This document shows, in pieces, positions 11,851-24,060 of a DNA stretch of 64,000 nt. The position numbers and the translations under genes are program-made. This DNA is from Aristolochia californica (Eukaryota; Streptophyta; Magnoliopsida; Piperales; Aristolochiaceae). The stretch spans positions 17,552,157-17,616,156 of the forward strand of contig JARWKL010000016.1 of the NCBI GenBank assembly GCA_029961685.1. The letters run 5' to 3'. A model generated the notes under the pieces. That model did not search any database. It was not told the origin of the DNA and saw only the letters and a program-made list of their open reading frames with translations. Position 1 is the first letter of the stretch, and each line of letters begins with the position of its first letter.

Positions 11851-13102
11851 CTAGATATACCATATGTACTGCATTTTTTTCCTAAAAATCATAATAAAGA
11901 AGAGTTGAGTATAATTGCTGCTATAATCAGTTAGTGATAACAAATGTTACCTGAGTTAGAAATAGGTCCATGAAAGAGACTTGAACCATTAAGTATCCAA
12001 ACAGTTTCCTCATTTAATGCTTGAATTGACTACTCTTCCCAACCTCAGATTGGATGGCTTATGAGTCACTTGATCTATAATGGGCTCTGGACTCATCAAG
12101 TAAACGACTTTTGTGAGTCACATCCATTCTTGCTGGCAAAGAAGGCAGTCTCCCTCTCAGTTATCTCAACAATCTTCTCGTATGAACTACAACAGAAGTC
12201 TACAGAACTATTTAACAACTCATAAAAGTTCTCACTAACCAACCTGTAACACACGAAAAGAAGAGAAAAATCCCAAGATTCATGTGGGCACCATAACTAG
12301 CAGTTGTGGGCTGCAACCTACCTCCAAGTGGTCTGGTCCCTGGTTTTCTTAAAAGGATCCGAATGAAACCAAAACCATTCCTAAGCAGCAATAAACCAGT
12401 TCAAGGAAGAAGTGACCATGTACCGGGTATACTTTCTCCCACTGAACTCCAGAGAAGTTTCATGGTAAGAAAGTAAAAGAAAAAGTTAAATTCTCCCTTG
12501 CATCCAGCCCTTGTTGAAACATAAAAATGCAAAACAACACCATTTTTAGTAACCTGAACCTGCAGTGATTTCTGATCCCTTCAAAAGCTGCAATCCCAAA
12601 ACAGAGACATTACTAACTGAACGATCAACTGATTCTTTTCCTGTTGGGTTCATTACAGACAACATCATGGGTAAAAGAGAAGTATCAAGTATACCTTAAG
12701 CCTGGAACAATTTTTATTCTTTTGTACTTTATTAAAAGGATAGTTCAAACTTGAGACAGATGAACTTTTCTCTTTAATCTTTATTCAGATAGAGTAAACT
12801 CGTGATGAATCTCCTTTGGGTACTGGAAGAAAAGAGATTGGGCCAGGGGATTGTTGTGGACAGATGAAGTCATCAATGGGAAAAGGACAGCGTCAGATAA
12901 TTATATGATGGTGATGATGATGAAGTGGATTCCATCCCTCAAATGTGAGCAGACAAAAGAAAAAATGATGGCACAGTAACCAAAGTGCCACTATGTTGTT
13001 CTTGTCACCCAAAAGGTTTATTCTTCCTCCCTCCAAAAGCCAAAAGCACAATTCGCAATCAATAACTGCTTCAAACACTCCTCCATTTTATGTCCTCAAT
13101 CT
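11851..13102. other. Intergenic, between convergent YUCCA and the OEP24 remnant
   Basis: This holds the YUCCA 3' untranslated region, then mixed sequence. On the minus strand a 35-codon open stretch from about 12660 down to 12553 ends in a stop, but it has no family signature and no partner exon that I could find. A short GATGATGGTGATGATGATGA-type run lies near 12905-12925. I see no RNA gene. Confidence 0.5.
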
Positions 13103-15574
13103 TTAGGATTCCGCTTGGGAACTCTGATGCATCACTGGAAATTCATCATTCAAATTGAAAGACGCCGATATCTGGAAAGAGTTAGAAACTTTCATTGTGG
13201 TGTCAATAATGATAGTAAATATACAAACAGGTTACAGATGCAGACACAGGCATAGATGCCATCAAGAAATTTGATGAAATCTCCTAAAATTTACTCGATT
13301 GTGATCACATTGAAGCAATCCTGTAAACAGATTTCCAACAATTGAAACAGCATGAAATGATCATATTGTGACCGTGTCAATTGAACAGAGAAACCATAAA
13401 GAAGAAACATACTATTTAACTTTATATTTACAAAAACAAACCCACATGATTTCAGAACTATACAAAGACAAAACTCAATAAATGCCACCAGCCGAACTCT
13501 CTCCCACTTATGGTTTCTAAAGTTCGTTTCAAAATATAGATGTTTTGCCTCGGTATACCGATGTTAGGAGGTTTCTCAATATGTCGTCTTGGGTTCAAGT
13601 TCAATGAGTGCCTTGGATACCTAGACCTTGTATGTGACTAATAATCAAATGAAATGAAAGCATTTCAATCTCATAGATGCTAAATGATTTGAGATTAATT
13701 TTTCAGCAACAGTGCATCTTCAAAATTCTCTGGGAGGATATTAATTTTGAGAGGTACATAGTGTAATCCTTTCTTGAAAAAATTCTTCTTACTAAGCTCC
13801 ACAGAATTTGTGAATCATATAGAGAAACTTAAAAATCTTTTCATATATTACCTTCCTAAGCACACTTTCAGAATATGCAGCCCAAGAAAAAGGAGTTCTC
13901 TAATGGATAAATCTAACAATAGAGAGTTATCCCCACCCTCCAAAATGACAGCTTGTGTTGGATACGAATGAGAATATTACCTTTATAGTGATGGGATTCT
14001 ATCATTTTCAGGTTGCATATAAAGTACATAAAAAAAAAAAATGAAAGCCAGATACATGCATTATGAATGAAGAGAAAAAGAATCTAGAAACCTTTCAAGA
14101 TAAAATTTCCAGGTAAGAAAAGATATACTTGGTCAAGATGACAAATGGCTAGGTCAATCATAGAAAGGTCAATTTATCATGTTTCTGAGAAAAAATTCTA
14201 AACTATTCAATAGAGCTTTACTGGATAAGCTACAGAAACTTAAAAAATCTGACCAGATTTTGTTTGATTGAATTAAGACACATCTGCCATTGCTGCATTG
14301 AGATCATCATGCAAGGTGTAACACCTCTCACTCGTTTCAAGTTGCCCACTCAGCTAAGCTCCGTACAATCAAAGGTCATCAAAATCTAAACCTTTACACC
14401 ACACAGATCATTGTATATTTTTCATCTTGTTGTGTGGAACAATATACTTTCTCTCTAAACTAGTTTGTGATGTAATTACTCTTCCATTTGTTCCTAAAAT
14501 CCACAAACTAGAGCTTAGTTACAAACTCGCCACTGTCTACAAAGCAGCCTATGGCCCTACTTGTATTATCAGGCCTCAGTTCCGTGAGTTACAATGAGAT
14601 TCTTCCGTTTGGGTGAGTTTCCATATTTAAGGAACTGCAGTCCCCTCACAAAAGGCCTGGTTAAAAAATTCTCATTTATAAAGACATACCGAACGATGGT
14701 TATTTCCACCTATTCGCATAAAATCCCAGGACCATGCTCTCTTCTATGTTCTGATATATTTCGGGAAGTTAAATAAAAAAAAATGGCTCTCATTTTGGAT
14801 GTCATGAACTACGAAATGAGAAAAAAATACTTACTTAAAAGCGTTCGGTAAACTCCACGGAAACAAACAAACAACTGCCATTTAAATCAACATTATGAGT
14901 AAAATAAACGATTGGAGAATGTACCACAACAGGGGAATATTTTTCTACCTTGAACGAACCAGAATTCTTCGAACTCCTCGTCCAATCTAATCCAAGAATC
15001 TAGTTCGAAGTATGGTAAGACGCCTTAACTACATCGTCTTCAAACACACGCTACGAAAATGCAAAATCCCATGCATTCTTCGAGAAATCATAGAACGGTT
15101 CAAACGTCCTCCTCGACTCCTGCCCCTGCACGTAAGTGTACTTCACCTTGCAATTCCCGGACCCAAATATGTAATTGGCCGAAACCTTGTTCGCGGGATT
15201 CAAAACCAATGAGGCATCGATCTTGATGCGGTTATCCCCAATCTCGTGGACGTAAGTCAAATTAAGAGGTTTGTCCACAACCTTAATCGTGTTCATGAAC
15301 TGGAACCGAACGTCTTGTAGAGGAAAACGAAATCCCACCCCTGAGCACTAGAAATAACAACTGCACAAAACTCAGGAGCCCTAAAGATCAACTTGAACTT
15401 TTTAGGGACATTGTAGTCCATCATGAAAGCGCCGGGTTTCTCCAGCGAGAGAGAGCCCGTTCAAGGAAGGTTCGTCATGGAAGCCCGGAGCTTGACATCG
15501 CCACCCCTAACGGTGAAAGATGCAGCCGCGCCGCTTTTGTCAGCGTTATACGTGCCTTTGACTGAAGCCCTCAT
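13103..15574 (-). pseudogene. OEP24: Broken copy of chloroplast outer envelope pore protein OEP24
   Basis: OEP24 is a beta-barrel solute channel of the plastid outer envelope. The minus strand from the ATG at 15574 reads an OEP24-like N-terminus (MRASVKGTYNADKSG, then GGDVKLRASMT) and later [52 protein letters not shown] and KASYHTS. The main exon runs 15574-14949. A good donor there and acceptor at 13172 (TCTTTCCAG) join FK to ISASFNLNDE in the last exon, 13171-13103. Lesions are frameshifts around 15461-15430, about 80 extra bases between the NVPKK and DVRFQFMN words near 15315-15390, and in-frame stops at 15051-15053 and 15000-15002. Because an intron remains, this is probably a decayed genomic copy, not a fully processed one. 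The extra 80 bases may be a small intron whose donor has been lost. Confidence 0.82.
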
Positions 15575-15728
15575 CATCTTAGTGGAGAAGGAGGGTGCAC
15601 CAGCGGCGAGAAGCTTGAATTGACCGTACGATACTGTACTTGAGGTGGTCTCGGCGAGCGGAGTCGCAGGAGGCGCGCTCTATGAGTCGGTTTTTGTAAA
15701 TAATTGGATAGATTTAGTGGGGGGTTAC

Positions 15729-17060
15729 TGCACTGTGTAAGAGCCGGGGGAAAGTGGAATTAAAAATGAATTACTTTATACAGGGAGAGTAAGATAGAAT
15801 GTAAAATACTTAGTTCATGTCAGTGTGCGCAATGGAAAGTGTACCATAAAATACTTATTTGTGTTAGTATGTACAATGTAAAGTGTCAAATATAACTCAA
15901 ATAGGGTTGGGAGGCGCAAGGAAACTGCACTCGCTCCCTTACGCTGCACGTGGGAATATCTAAGCTGTTAATGTTTACATAATATAATAGTTATTTATTA
16001 ATTTTTAACTACTCAAATAATTTATTAACTATTTAAGTATTAATCAGTAAATATATTTTAATAATTTATATTACAACTATTATGTTTTATTTTTTATTAC
16101 CATAAATTCAACATTAATTATAATACACATTTCACTATTATACCAATATTTGATTAATGAGTTATTTAAGTGTCTACTATCAACCACTAATTAGTTATTG
16201 ATTACTTTATAAACTACTTCAATTACTTACTAGAAATTAAATATTAATTAACCTTTCGTTGTTAATTACTATAACAATGGTAATGTTAGATTTCTCCGAA
16301 AATTCCACCTAGTTGCCTTGAAAATAATACCAATAAATCAGACAAGGAAACATCTGAATGTGTGGGAAATGAGGAAAATCATAAGTTATGCAAAGAAGGG
16401 GTCTGTTTCGTCTGTTGATGTCTGAGGACTACGGCGACAGAGACCCAACTACTGCCATGCCGGAAAATTGTTTGAGCACCAAGGAATGAAAGAAAAATTG
16501 AGAGAAATGCGGGAGAATGAGAGGAAACAACAAGCACGGGAAAAGACATTATAGAGAGACTATTAAGCGCCAAAATCAAACACGGAAATTACACAGGATG
16601 GTCAAAAAAGGAGGAAGAAGATGAAACCTAGAGAGGAAGAGGGGGGATGGGGACTAAGAAGCGTCGCGATTACCTCCTAAGCTGTGAAAGACATAGGATG
16701 GATATAAAAGAGGAAACAAAAAAGGTCATTGGTGTTGGGGACGATGAGAGGAAGAGAATCGAGCGCCGGAGATAGGTTGCACAGAGGACAATTGAAATTG
16801 CCGAAGGTCGATTGCGAGCGAGAGAAAAAAAAATTCTCTGAAACCCTCGTTCGAAAGAGCCCTCCCGACAACCCCAGCCCAAGCGCCCGATGTAATTGAG
16901 GGATGGAAAGTGAATTCAGAGGGGTCGATGCCTAAAACGGGGGAAAGTAAAATACAATTGTATTTTACTTTCCCCCTGCACTTACGTTGGGCACTAACGA
17001 CTTTTAGCTCCTTTTACCTAACGTAAGTGAAATACATTTACTAACAGGGCCTTACTTTAT
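15729..17060. mobile_element. Non-autonomous repeat, copy 1 of a pair (see 33955-35435)
   Basis: The left end carries two diverged units of a roughly 43-bp repeat (ATAAAATACTT..GTGTTAGT..ACAATG..AAAGTGT, about 15795-15890). The middle is AT-rich. The right third (about 16780-17050) matches 35040-35430: GAAGGTCG..GCGAGCGAG, GAAACCCTCGTTCGA, GATGTAATTGAG, CCTAAAACGGGGG, a near-palindrome around TATTTTACTTTCCCC, and a terminal ACTAACAGGGCCT. No transposase is encoded. A non-autonomous DNA transposon carrying captured GC-rich sequence is plausible; the superfamily is not clear to me. Confidence 0.6.
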
Positions 17061-17729
17061 AACTTTTACTTTAATCATCTCGTAATTTGTACCCTTGATG
17101 AAGGTGTATTCGACCTAGCAAAAGTAGTACAAAAAAGGTAGTACCAAAGAACTGATTTAACTCTACATAAGTGGAATCATTTTCTACAAAGAGGAAAAAA
17201 CATGGGTTTTATAAGAGATTAAAGATAACTGAATCAAAAGCGAGAGAAAGAGAAACGGAGACAAATTGGAAGAAGTGATCACTTCCGTAAGGAGGAGAGG
17301 TAGTACCTAGAAAGAAAGCCCCCAACCAAATCATGGTTGTCATCCAAGGTGATGCCTTTCTAAGTTCCAACGGTAAGCAATTCGATGATCATCGAACAAC
17401 TCTTTTAACTTGAGAAAAATAGTTGGATTGTTTACTTGTTTACATTGACAAAAACATCGGTTGCCGAATTTGTAAATGCAGTACTACAAAGGAGAAAACA
17501 TACTTGTGGAGTTCATTGGCCCAGTAAAATTGTGTTGAAAAGGGAAATCGTGGTAAAGGACCTCTATACAATGGTGTCAGATAGGTCGAATTAAAACAAA
17601 AACAAGGATGAGAAATAACAAGATAAGCAGGAAGATGAAAGAGTAAAAGAATAATTTTCTAGTTTCTATGTTTCATGTTTTAACGTCGAGCATCAAGTGA
17701 AAGTGAATTCACTGGTCTCATAGACCCAA
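17061..17729. other. Intergenic, nothing recognised
   Basis: This is AT-rich sequence between two repeats. I found no open frame, RNA gene or repeat boundary that I can support. Confidence 0.45.
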
Positions 17730-18140
17730 TTAATTAGGAATGGCATCTAGTCGAACCAAGACTTAAAAAAATCTCAGATGTATTAGCCCAAACTTCGAGC
17801 TTGGCTTACCTTAAAACTTTAAGCTTGAAATCGGGCTTGAGCTTAGCGTCGAGCTTAAATTGAATTTGAGTTTGAACTCTAGCCATATTCAAGTTCGGTA
17901 GACTTTACAACAAAGTATACTAATGTACAATAACTAATTTCATAAACCTAATAAAAAGTGTAAACTTCTCCATCAATACTGTTTATTCTATTGGCAAACA
18001 AACCCAAAAGGGTCGATTAACCGGTTGTTTTTTATGTTTGAGGCAAATAAAAATAATCATCAACCAACTAAAGAGAGAACTAAAAAAGGAAATTAGGGTA
18101 AAAAGTATTTTGTAAGAAAAACTATGCTAACAAGCAAATC
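17730..18140 (+). mobile_element. Non-autonomous repeat, second copy at 58148-58670
   Basis: A block rich in CGAGCTT/TTGAGCTT words (17790-17900) is followed by landmarks shared with the 58-kb copy in the same order. These are ..CATACTAA..ACAATA.., ..CCTAATA..AAGAG.., CTCCATCAATA..TGTTTATT, GGCAA.CAA, GTTTGAG..AAATAA, AACTAA and TATTTTGTAA. The 58-kb copy starts TAGGGGTGTCA, a typical end for non-autonomous hAT elements. This copy lacks a clear equivalent end. It is non-coding. Confidence 0.55.
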
Positions 18141-19146
18141 TGAGCTCCAACAGCTTAAGTGTCACCCCCATGTCTAAGGTATAAAGTCCCATTGACATTT
18201 TATTATGCGACAAGTTTAAAGAAAGAATTTAATTTCCTTTGTTCATGTAGATGGAATGAAGAGCTGGTTTCACAGAATTGGAGGCGGCCAAATGAAAGGT
18301 TCAATCCATCTTCCTTGAGATTTGGAGTGGCAAGTTCTGGGCCATCACGACACAAATGACAGAGTGATGAAATAAAATTTTAAAAGGGTAATTACACAAA
18401 TTTCACTTTTATATTAAGATATGCTGAAGTCAAGTTCAATATTCTTAGAGGACGATCCATTTTGCTGCCTCTAGAATTGCAATAAAGGCACAAAATACTT
18501 CAAAATGGATGAAAAATGGTAGACTCACCCATGGATCAAATTTGGCTGGTCCTTTCCAATCATACTTGTAGGTGGGTAGAGGGGAGACAAATTGAGCTAA
18601 TCTCCTCCCTCTGCCCGTTACCATTAAAACAAAGCATCCCCAAGGTTAATCCATGTCCTAGCTGATCTTGGATAAACTTTGCCAAGGAGACCGATGCCCT
18701 TGCAGTGTCACAATTTCATGTTTTAGATTGATTTATCTCAGGTAGTGTTTCAAAATGTGCTTGACATCTTAAGCAAACTAATCAAAACCTGAGGAAGCTG
18801 CAATTAGAAAACCAGCTGCCTACAAACTTGCCAAGAAATCAAGTCTTCTTTAAAAGCTATTTCAATTTTGACAAATTTCAAATAGGAAACAAGTATCCCA
18901 AAGAGGAATATAAATCAAAATCCTCGGCATGACCTCCCTATTGGTGTAATAGTACATCAGCCATGGTGTGGAATATCTGATTTTGGTCTTTTGGCCATTG
19001 TGGCACCATGCTTTCAATAATTTTATGATGTCTCTTTATCATTTTTGAATTGTCAAACGAATGCAACCTCCTCAGCTATAACATTCTAATGTACAGCTAT
19101 GAAATAGAAATACAATAAAATATATTCATTACCACCAGTCAGCCCC
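18141..19146. other. Intergenic, 3' flank of the unknown gene
   Basis: No gene is recognised. The right part, up to 19146, is presumably the 3' untranslated region and downstream flank of the minus-strand gene ending at 19147. The left part is unique-looking AT-rich DNA. Confidence 0.45.
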
Positions 19147-22100
19147 CTATTCTTCGGAGACTAGTTGAGGACTCTTTGTGAGAGTCATCACATGACAAAG
19201 ACTAAGACCAACTTCATCTGCAAAAGTTATCTTCTTCGGCTCTTTGGGAGCAGCATTAGAACAAGCATCTTTTTCTTCTGACAAGTTCTGTAAAACATAG
19301 TAAATAATAAGAAAAGAGATATACTCGTCAGGAAGATCAGTGTGAACCAAAGAACTAATAGCTGGAGTAGGTGAGCAAACCATTATTTTACAGAAGCGGT
19401 TACAATCTCTTGACATCATAGCCAGCCATCTTTTTGTAGTTGCTTCAAGTTCAACTGCATTATCAGCTGCTTCTTTTTTCTGAGCACAAAAAGATTATTT
19501 TTTAGTAAAAAAATAAACAAGTGCATTGATTAAAAGAGACACAAGGTTAAAAGTCTTAATGACACAAGCTTCAGGTACAATGAGAAAGATGATTGAATGT
19601 ACCCATTAACCCTTAAAGACACTCAAGCAAAAGGATTTTCTTATATTACCCAGTATGATGTGAGTTTTTCAAATTATTTGTATTGTATGATTCTTTTTGA
19701 CAAATATATGATATGACAAAACGTTCAAATATTTACTTTTTGCTCCGCCTTGTACTTAAAGCTACTGAAAATAGACTAATAACTGAAGAGAGGGAATCAT
19801 GAGCAAAGAGAATTAAAATGTAATTATCTACACAATGGCCATGTTGACTAAATAGAGATATCTGCAGCATACTCATACCAAGAATATTAGAGCAAATACT
19901 CATACCATATCTGCAGTATATTTTGATGGTGAAGAAGGGAATGCCTCAGAATGCAAAGTGTTCACAACAATATCTTCCATGGATTGCAAACACTTCAATA
20001 AATTAGCTGCAATAGATTCAAAATTTCGCATCTGCATTTGGGAGAACATTACAGCTTGCCGTGCATTTTTCTGAGATGACAAACACTCACTATGAGTCTT
20101 CAGAATCCCCTTAATAACTGATGGAGGAGATCCATTTTTCAAATTTGGTCTTGATTTCTTGCTTCTTTCTTGACGACACTCCATGCTACCAGGATCTGGT
20201 CTGGCTGAAAATGACTCATTTTTATTCCAATACCGAAAGCATAGTCTCTTCTTGCCCTCTAAAACAATATTTAAACAAACCATTTAGTTGGGAAGAAGAT
20301 CAATAAATCAAACTGTTTCCAGGAATATAATGACTTACTGGAGTACAGCATGTTTGGTTGTAGTTCTTCAGCATCCACCGCATGAAGAAGCTTTTCTTGA
20401 GATAGAGGAGAAATGGCCTGCAAGTGCATAAATGCAAAAAATGCATGAGAAAATCTAAATGAGATAAAATGTAGACAAAAAAGGGAGGATCCACACCTTT
20501 CTAGTTGACAAAAGCCTTGTCGGAGAAATCCCAAGCTTTAAACCATCAAAGCCATCAGGTGCTTCTGCCACTGTGTCTCTAGTAGCACAGGAACTCAATT
20601 CTTGTGCACCCACAACATTATCCATCACAAAGCATGAATTGTTGTCAGAAAAATGAGAACTTCCAGAAGAGGAGAAACATGAAGTGAAGTACTGAGGTGT
20701 ACTCTCGAGTAAGATTATGTTGTTTATAGAATTATTGTCATGATCAATTGATGTGCTCTCCTTGTCATTGATTGTTTGACTTTCTACCACCGGAAGTGTA
20801 TCATTGGTGAAACTCTCAAAACCACCATTTCCAAAATTGGACTGAGGCTCAATGGTGCAGTTCTGATCTGAGACTGCAACAGACCCTCCGGTAGAAAGAG
20901 AATGAGTCAAGGCATCCTTTGCTTCGGCTGCTTCAGGAAATACCATAGCTACTGAGGAGCTCAACGTGAGAGAACCTTCATCTTCCTTCATGAGAAAATC
21001 TGGAAAATTATTAGAAGGCAAACATGGAAGGAAGTTCTGAGATGCTATATGGAGTTTATTCATGTCACCAACAGAGTGATCTCCATGATCTGATATTATT
21101 GTTGGCTGAACATTCTTTTGAGTTTCTAGCATCAGAAACCCTTCATCACTGAAATCACAAGCACAACTACTTTCCAAATTTGAAACATGATCAACAGCTA
21201 AATTCTCATCTGAGACTGTACAATGACTTCCTCCAGAAAGAGAACAGGTTGCCTCATCATCCATCTTGAGCTCAGATATCAACAGAGGAGAACCATCAAG
21301 AATTGTTTCTGAATAACTCATAACAGTGGCTCCTTGGCAACTCTCTTCAGCATTTCCACAAACAGCTTCAGGCAGCTCAGATTTCATATAATCTTTTGAC
21401 ACTTCATTGAGCGTGCATTGTACAGGGCAGTCTGTTAAAGGAGCTGAGCTTGTAGTATTTCCAGAATCACTACTGCCTTCCACCTCGGGTAGTGGAATTG
21501 ATGACTTCCCACTCAAATTTACTTCTTCAATGAAAGAAGATTGTTCAGTATCAGTTCCACCTCCATCCACTACTTTATGCAAGTCATTGCCAGGAGCACA
21601 GGATATATTCAAATCCAGGGAGCAAGTAGCGGCTGAACATTTGTCAACAACCGCTATAGTTTCAGTCACATAAGAATCCATATCTACCATTTCAATTTTA
21701 ATTCTATTCAAAGCACATTTCCCAGCAATATCCTGCTCGGCTGATACCTTAACTGAACCAGTAGCTTCTGACAAAGGATGTGGCTTTTTTAGCAGCTTAT
21801 TCCTTCTCTTAGGTTTTGTATTTGAGAGTTTCAATTTCAAACAACTGAGTGTTTCCTCCATCTCAGGATCTTCTTCAATTTTAACAGTTATGCCGTGATG
21901 TTGGCTAAAGCTATTGACATCAGATTGTTGGGAGTCAACAGATTTTTTAACTTTCTTTTTTCTCAGTTTACATATAGATCTCAAATCCTTTAAAGTCACC
22001 TCGTTAAAGCTGAAGTCGTCTGCGTCATTGGGGCTCTCAGCATCATTCATCTGAAAGTTTCTTTGTCCATGGGTTATCACTCTTCTTTCCATGGATGACA

Positions 22101-22458
22101 CCTCAACTTTGACCTCACTATTGCAACCAAATCCTGAACTGTCCTCCACACTATCTCCCACTTCGCAAACTTTGGAGCCTAAATATCTGTGGCAAGTTGT
22201 CTCTTCAGACTTGCATAAAGTTTCAATTCCCTTAAGCATCTTGGTTGGTCTTCCATGTAAATCTGTATTAAGGAGTTTCACCACCATCATCCCTTTAATA
22301 GTATGAATAAAATGCACAGAGCTGAAACTCATGGAATTGGTGCAAAGAAAAGATACCTGTATTGTCAATTTCTTCAGTTTGTAGGGAAGTCTACAATATG
22401 AAACTGAACCTGCACCAAACAAAGCAGTCCCTCCAGTGAGCTCATGATTGTTGGGCAA
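19147..22458 (-). CDS. Uncharacterised plant protein, low-complexity body with conserved-looking C-terminus
   Basis: I do not recognise the family. The large exon ends at 20497 and is open back to 22458. Further exons with GT-AG borders and matching phases are 20417-20339, 20258-19906, 19479-19381 and 19287-19147. From the ATG pair at 22290-22285 the product is about 821 residues. The open frame continues upstream through HELTGGTALFGAGSVSYC to an acceptor-like TTCAG near 22482, so a 5' exon I cannot place is likely. The body is Ser/Glu/Asp-rich with a basic KLRKKKVKKS segment and a PKRRNKLLKK segment, which look like nuclear localisation signals. The C-terminal third has MQMRNFESIAANLLKCLQSM, then KRWLAMMSRDCNRFCKIM, probably helical, and ends with KKITFADEVG. 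A nuclear scaffold or chromatin role is a guess. Confidence 0.7.
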
Positions 22459-24060
22459 TGCGGCTAGATAGAATCTTGGGAAGCTTCTTCTGAATTAGGG
22501 GCAATTAACTATAAATAAATAAATAAAGCAAGTATGAGTATTCTTAGCATAAAATAACTAGTAGCCTTCAAACAATCAAGCACTCCATAGTTATCCCCTC
22601 AACAATTTTGCATTAGCCCATCCACAGGACAAGTAAAGAGATGACTCTCTTTCTTAAATGAAATAGAGAGGGAAAATAGCAAACATGAGAAGATCTTCTT
22701 CACAACAAATAACTTTCTTAGGGAACTAAATTTCTATACAGTTTCAAGAAAAGCTAATCAGTAAAAAAAAAAATGCCTTGCAGATAGTATGAAAAGTAAC
22801 ACATAACATGAACTTTGTGGAGCAATATCTCGATAGCTAAAGAAGAACGGTTGTTCTCTTTTTAGTCATATGCATCCTTCAGATAGTAAGGTTACTGATG
22901 TAAATATTAGATGGTAGATCCATATCAACCTCTTGCTGTCTTTAAATAGTGAGAAATTCACAGAGACATCAATAATGCTGGAGCACATGGCCTTTTTGTG
23001 ACTGCAGAAAATCTAAAAGCAGTAATATACTGACAATAAAACTGAAGCTGATCCTTAAAAGTAGAGGTACACCATTGGACACCACTCCTAGGATGTTAAA
23101 AGCCCAAGATATGAAAAAGGCCATGGAAGAGATGTCAGATATTAGCTCATAAAGTCACCACACGTGCTAAGAGTGAAAAAACGAATGTTATGTGTACAGC
23201 TTTTGTGGTGATACAATGTTAACAATAAGATATATGATCCAGGACCCGAATTATTATTTTCATATAAGCAGCATCTGCAAATGTTTTTAATCGGTTACTT
23301 CTTTAAACGTGAAAAGACAACCTTGAATGAGATGGTGATGAACAACGCTCTGAAATAAATGAACCGAAGCCGGATACGATGTACATTCAAACAATAATTG
23401 TTAACATGACGCACCACTCCCTATCTTCCGAAACTAACTTCTTCAACCTAATCCTAATATGCACTATCCAAATACCTCGCTTTAAAGAAATCCCACAAAT
23501 CTGTTGGTTACACAATACAATGGTGCAGAACTCATCCTTCTGATTGACTGGAAACATGGTAAAAGAAAAACTCAAATCCACAGTACAGTGAACGAGGTAA
23601 GCAGAGATAACATAACAAAATGTACTCTCCAAGCTGACATAGAAAAATAATAAAATGACATACTCCTACAACAGCAAACACAATAAGAAGAAACCCTACC
23701 ACCCTTTCGATATGCACGAAGAGGGAAGCAAGGTCATCAGGAAAAAAAACATATAACATAAAACAGAAGCTCAGACCAATTTTAATCAACAAAGCACCAG
23801 AACAGATCGGAGAGAGAACCATGCCGGGTTTCACCCGAAGGAACAAAATGGGATATGATAAGATTTTAATTCCTTATGAGCGCAGAGATTTGCAGAGAAA
23901 AGATGGCTCACATAGGATTCAAAGGTTCTTCACTGTCTGCAGTTCGCAAATTAGAGCGTGAGATCTCCCGCGGAAGAAAAACATGTTGTAAGAGGAAATG
24001 AGAGGGGAAAAGTAACAGGTGAAAGCAACGGGATCGGGCGCCAAAAATTTGGCGGGAGGA
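22459..24060 (-). other. Probable 5' intron(s) and leader of the unknown gene
   Basis: The minus strand shows an acceptor-like CTAATTCAG at about 22483 just upstream of the large exon. Near 23900-24000 there is a leader-like pyrimidine-rich tract with a possible donor (CCTAT then GTGAGC). A first, perhaps untranslated, exon near 23.9-24.0 kb followed by a 1.4-kb intron is the likely arrangement. No frame between them is convincing. Confidence 0.4.

Noticed and set aside
12553..12662. Minus-strand 35-codon stretch ending GSEITAGSGY
   Set aside because: It reads like a C-terminus, but I found no upstream exon, acceptor or family match; chance is possible.
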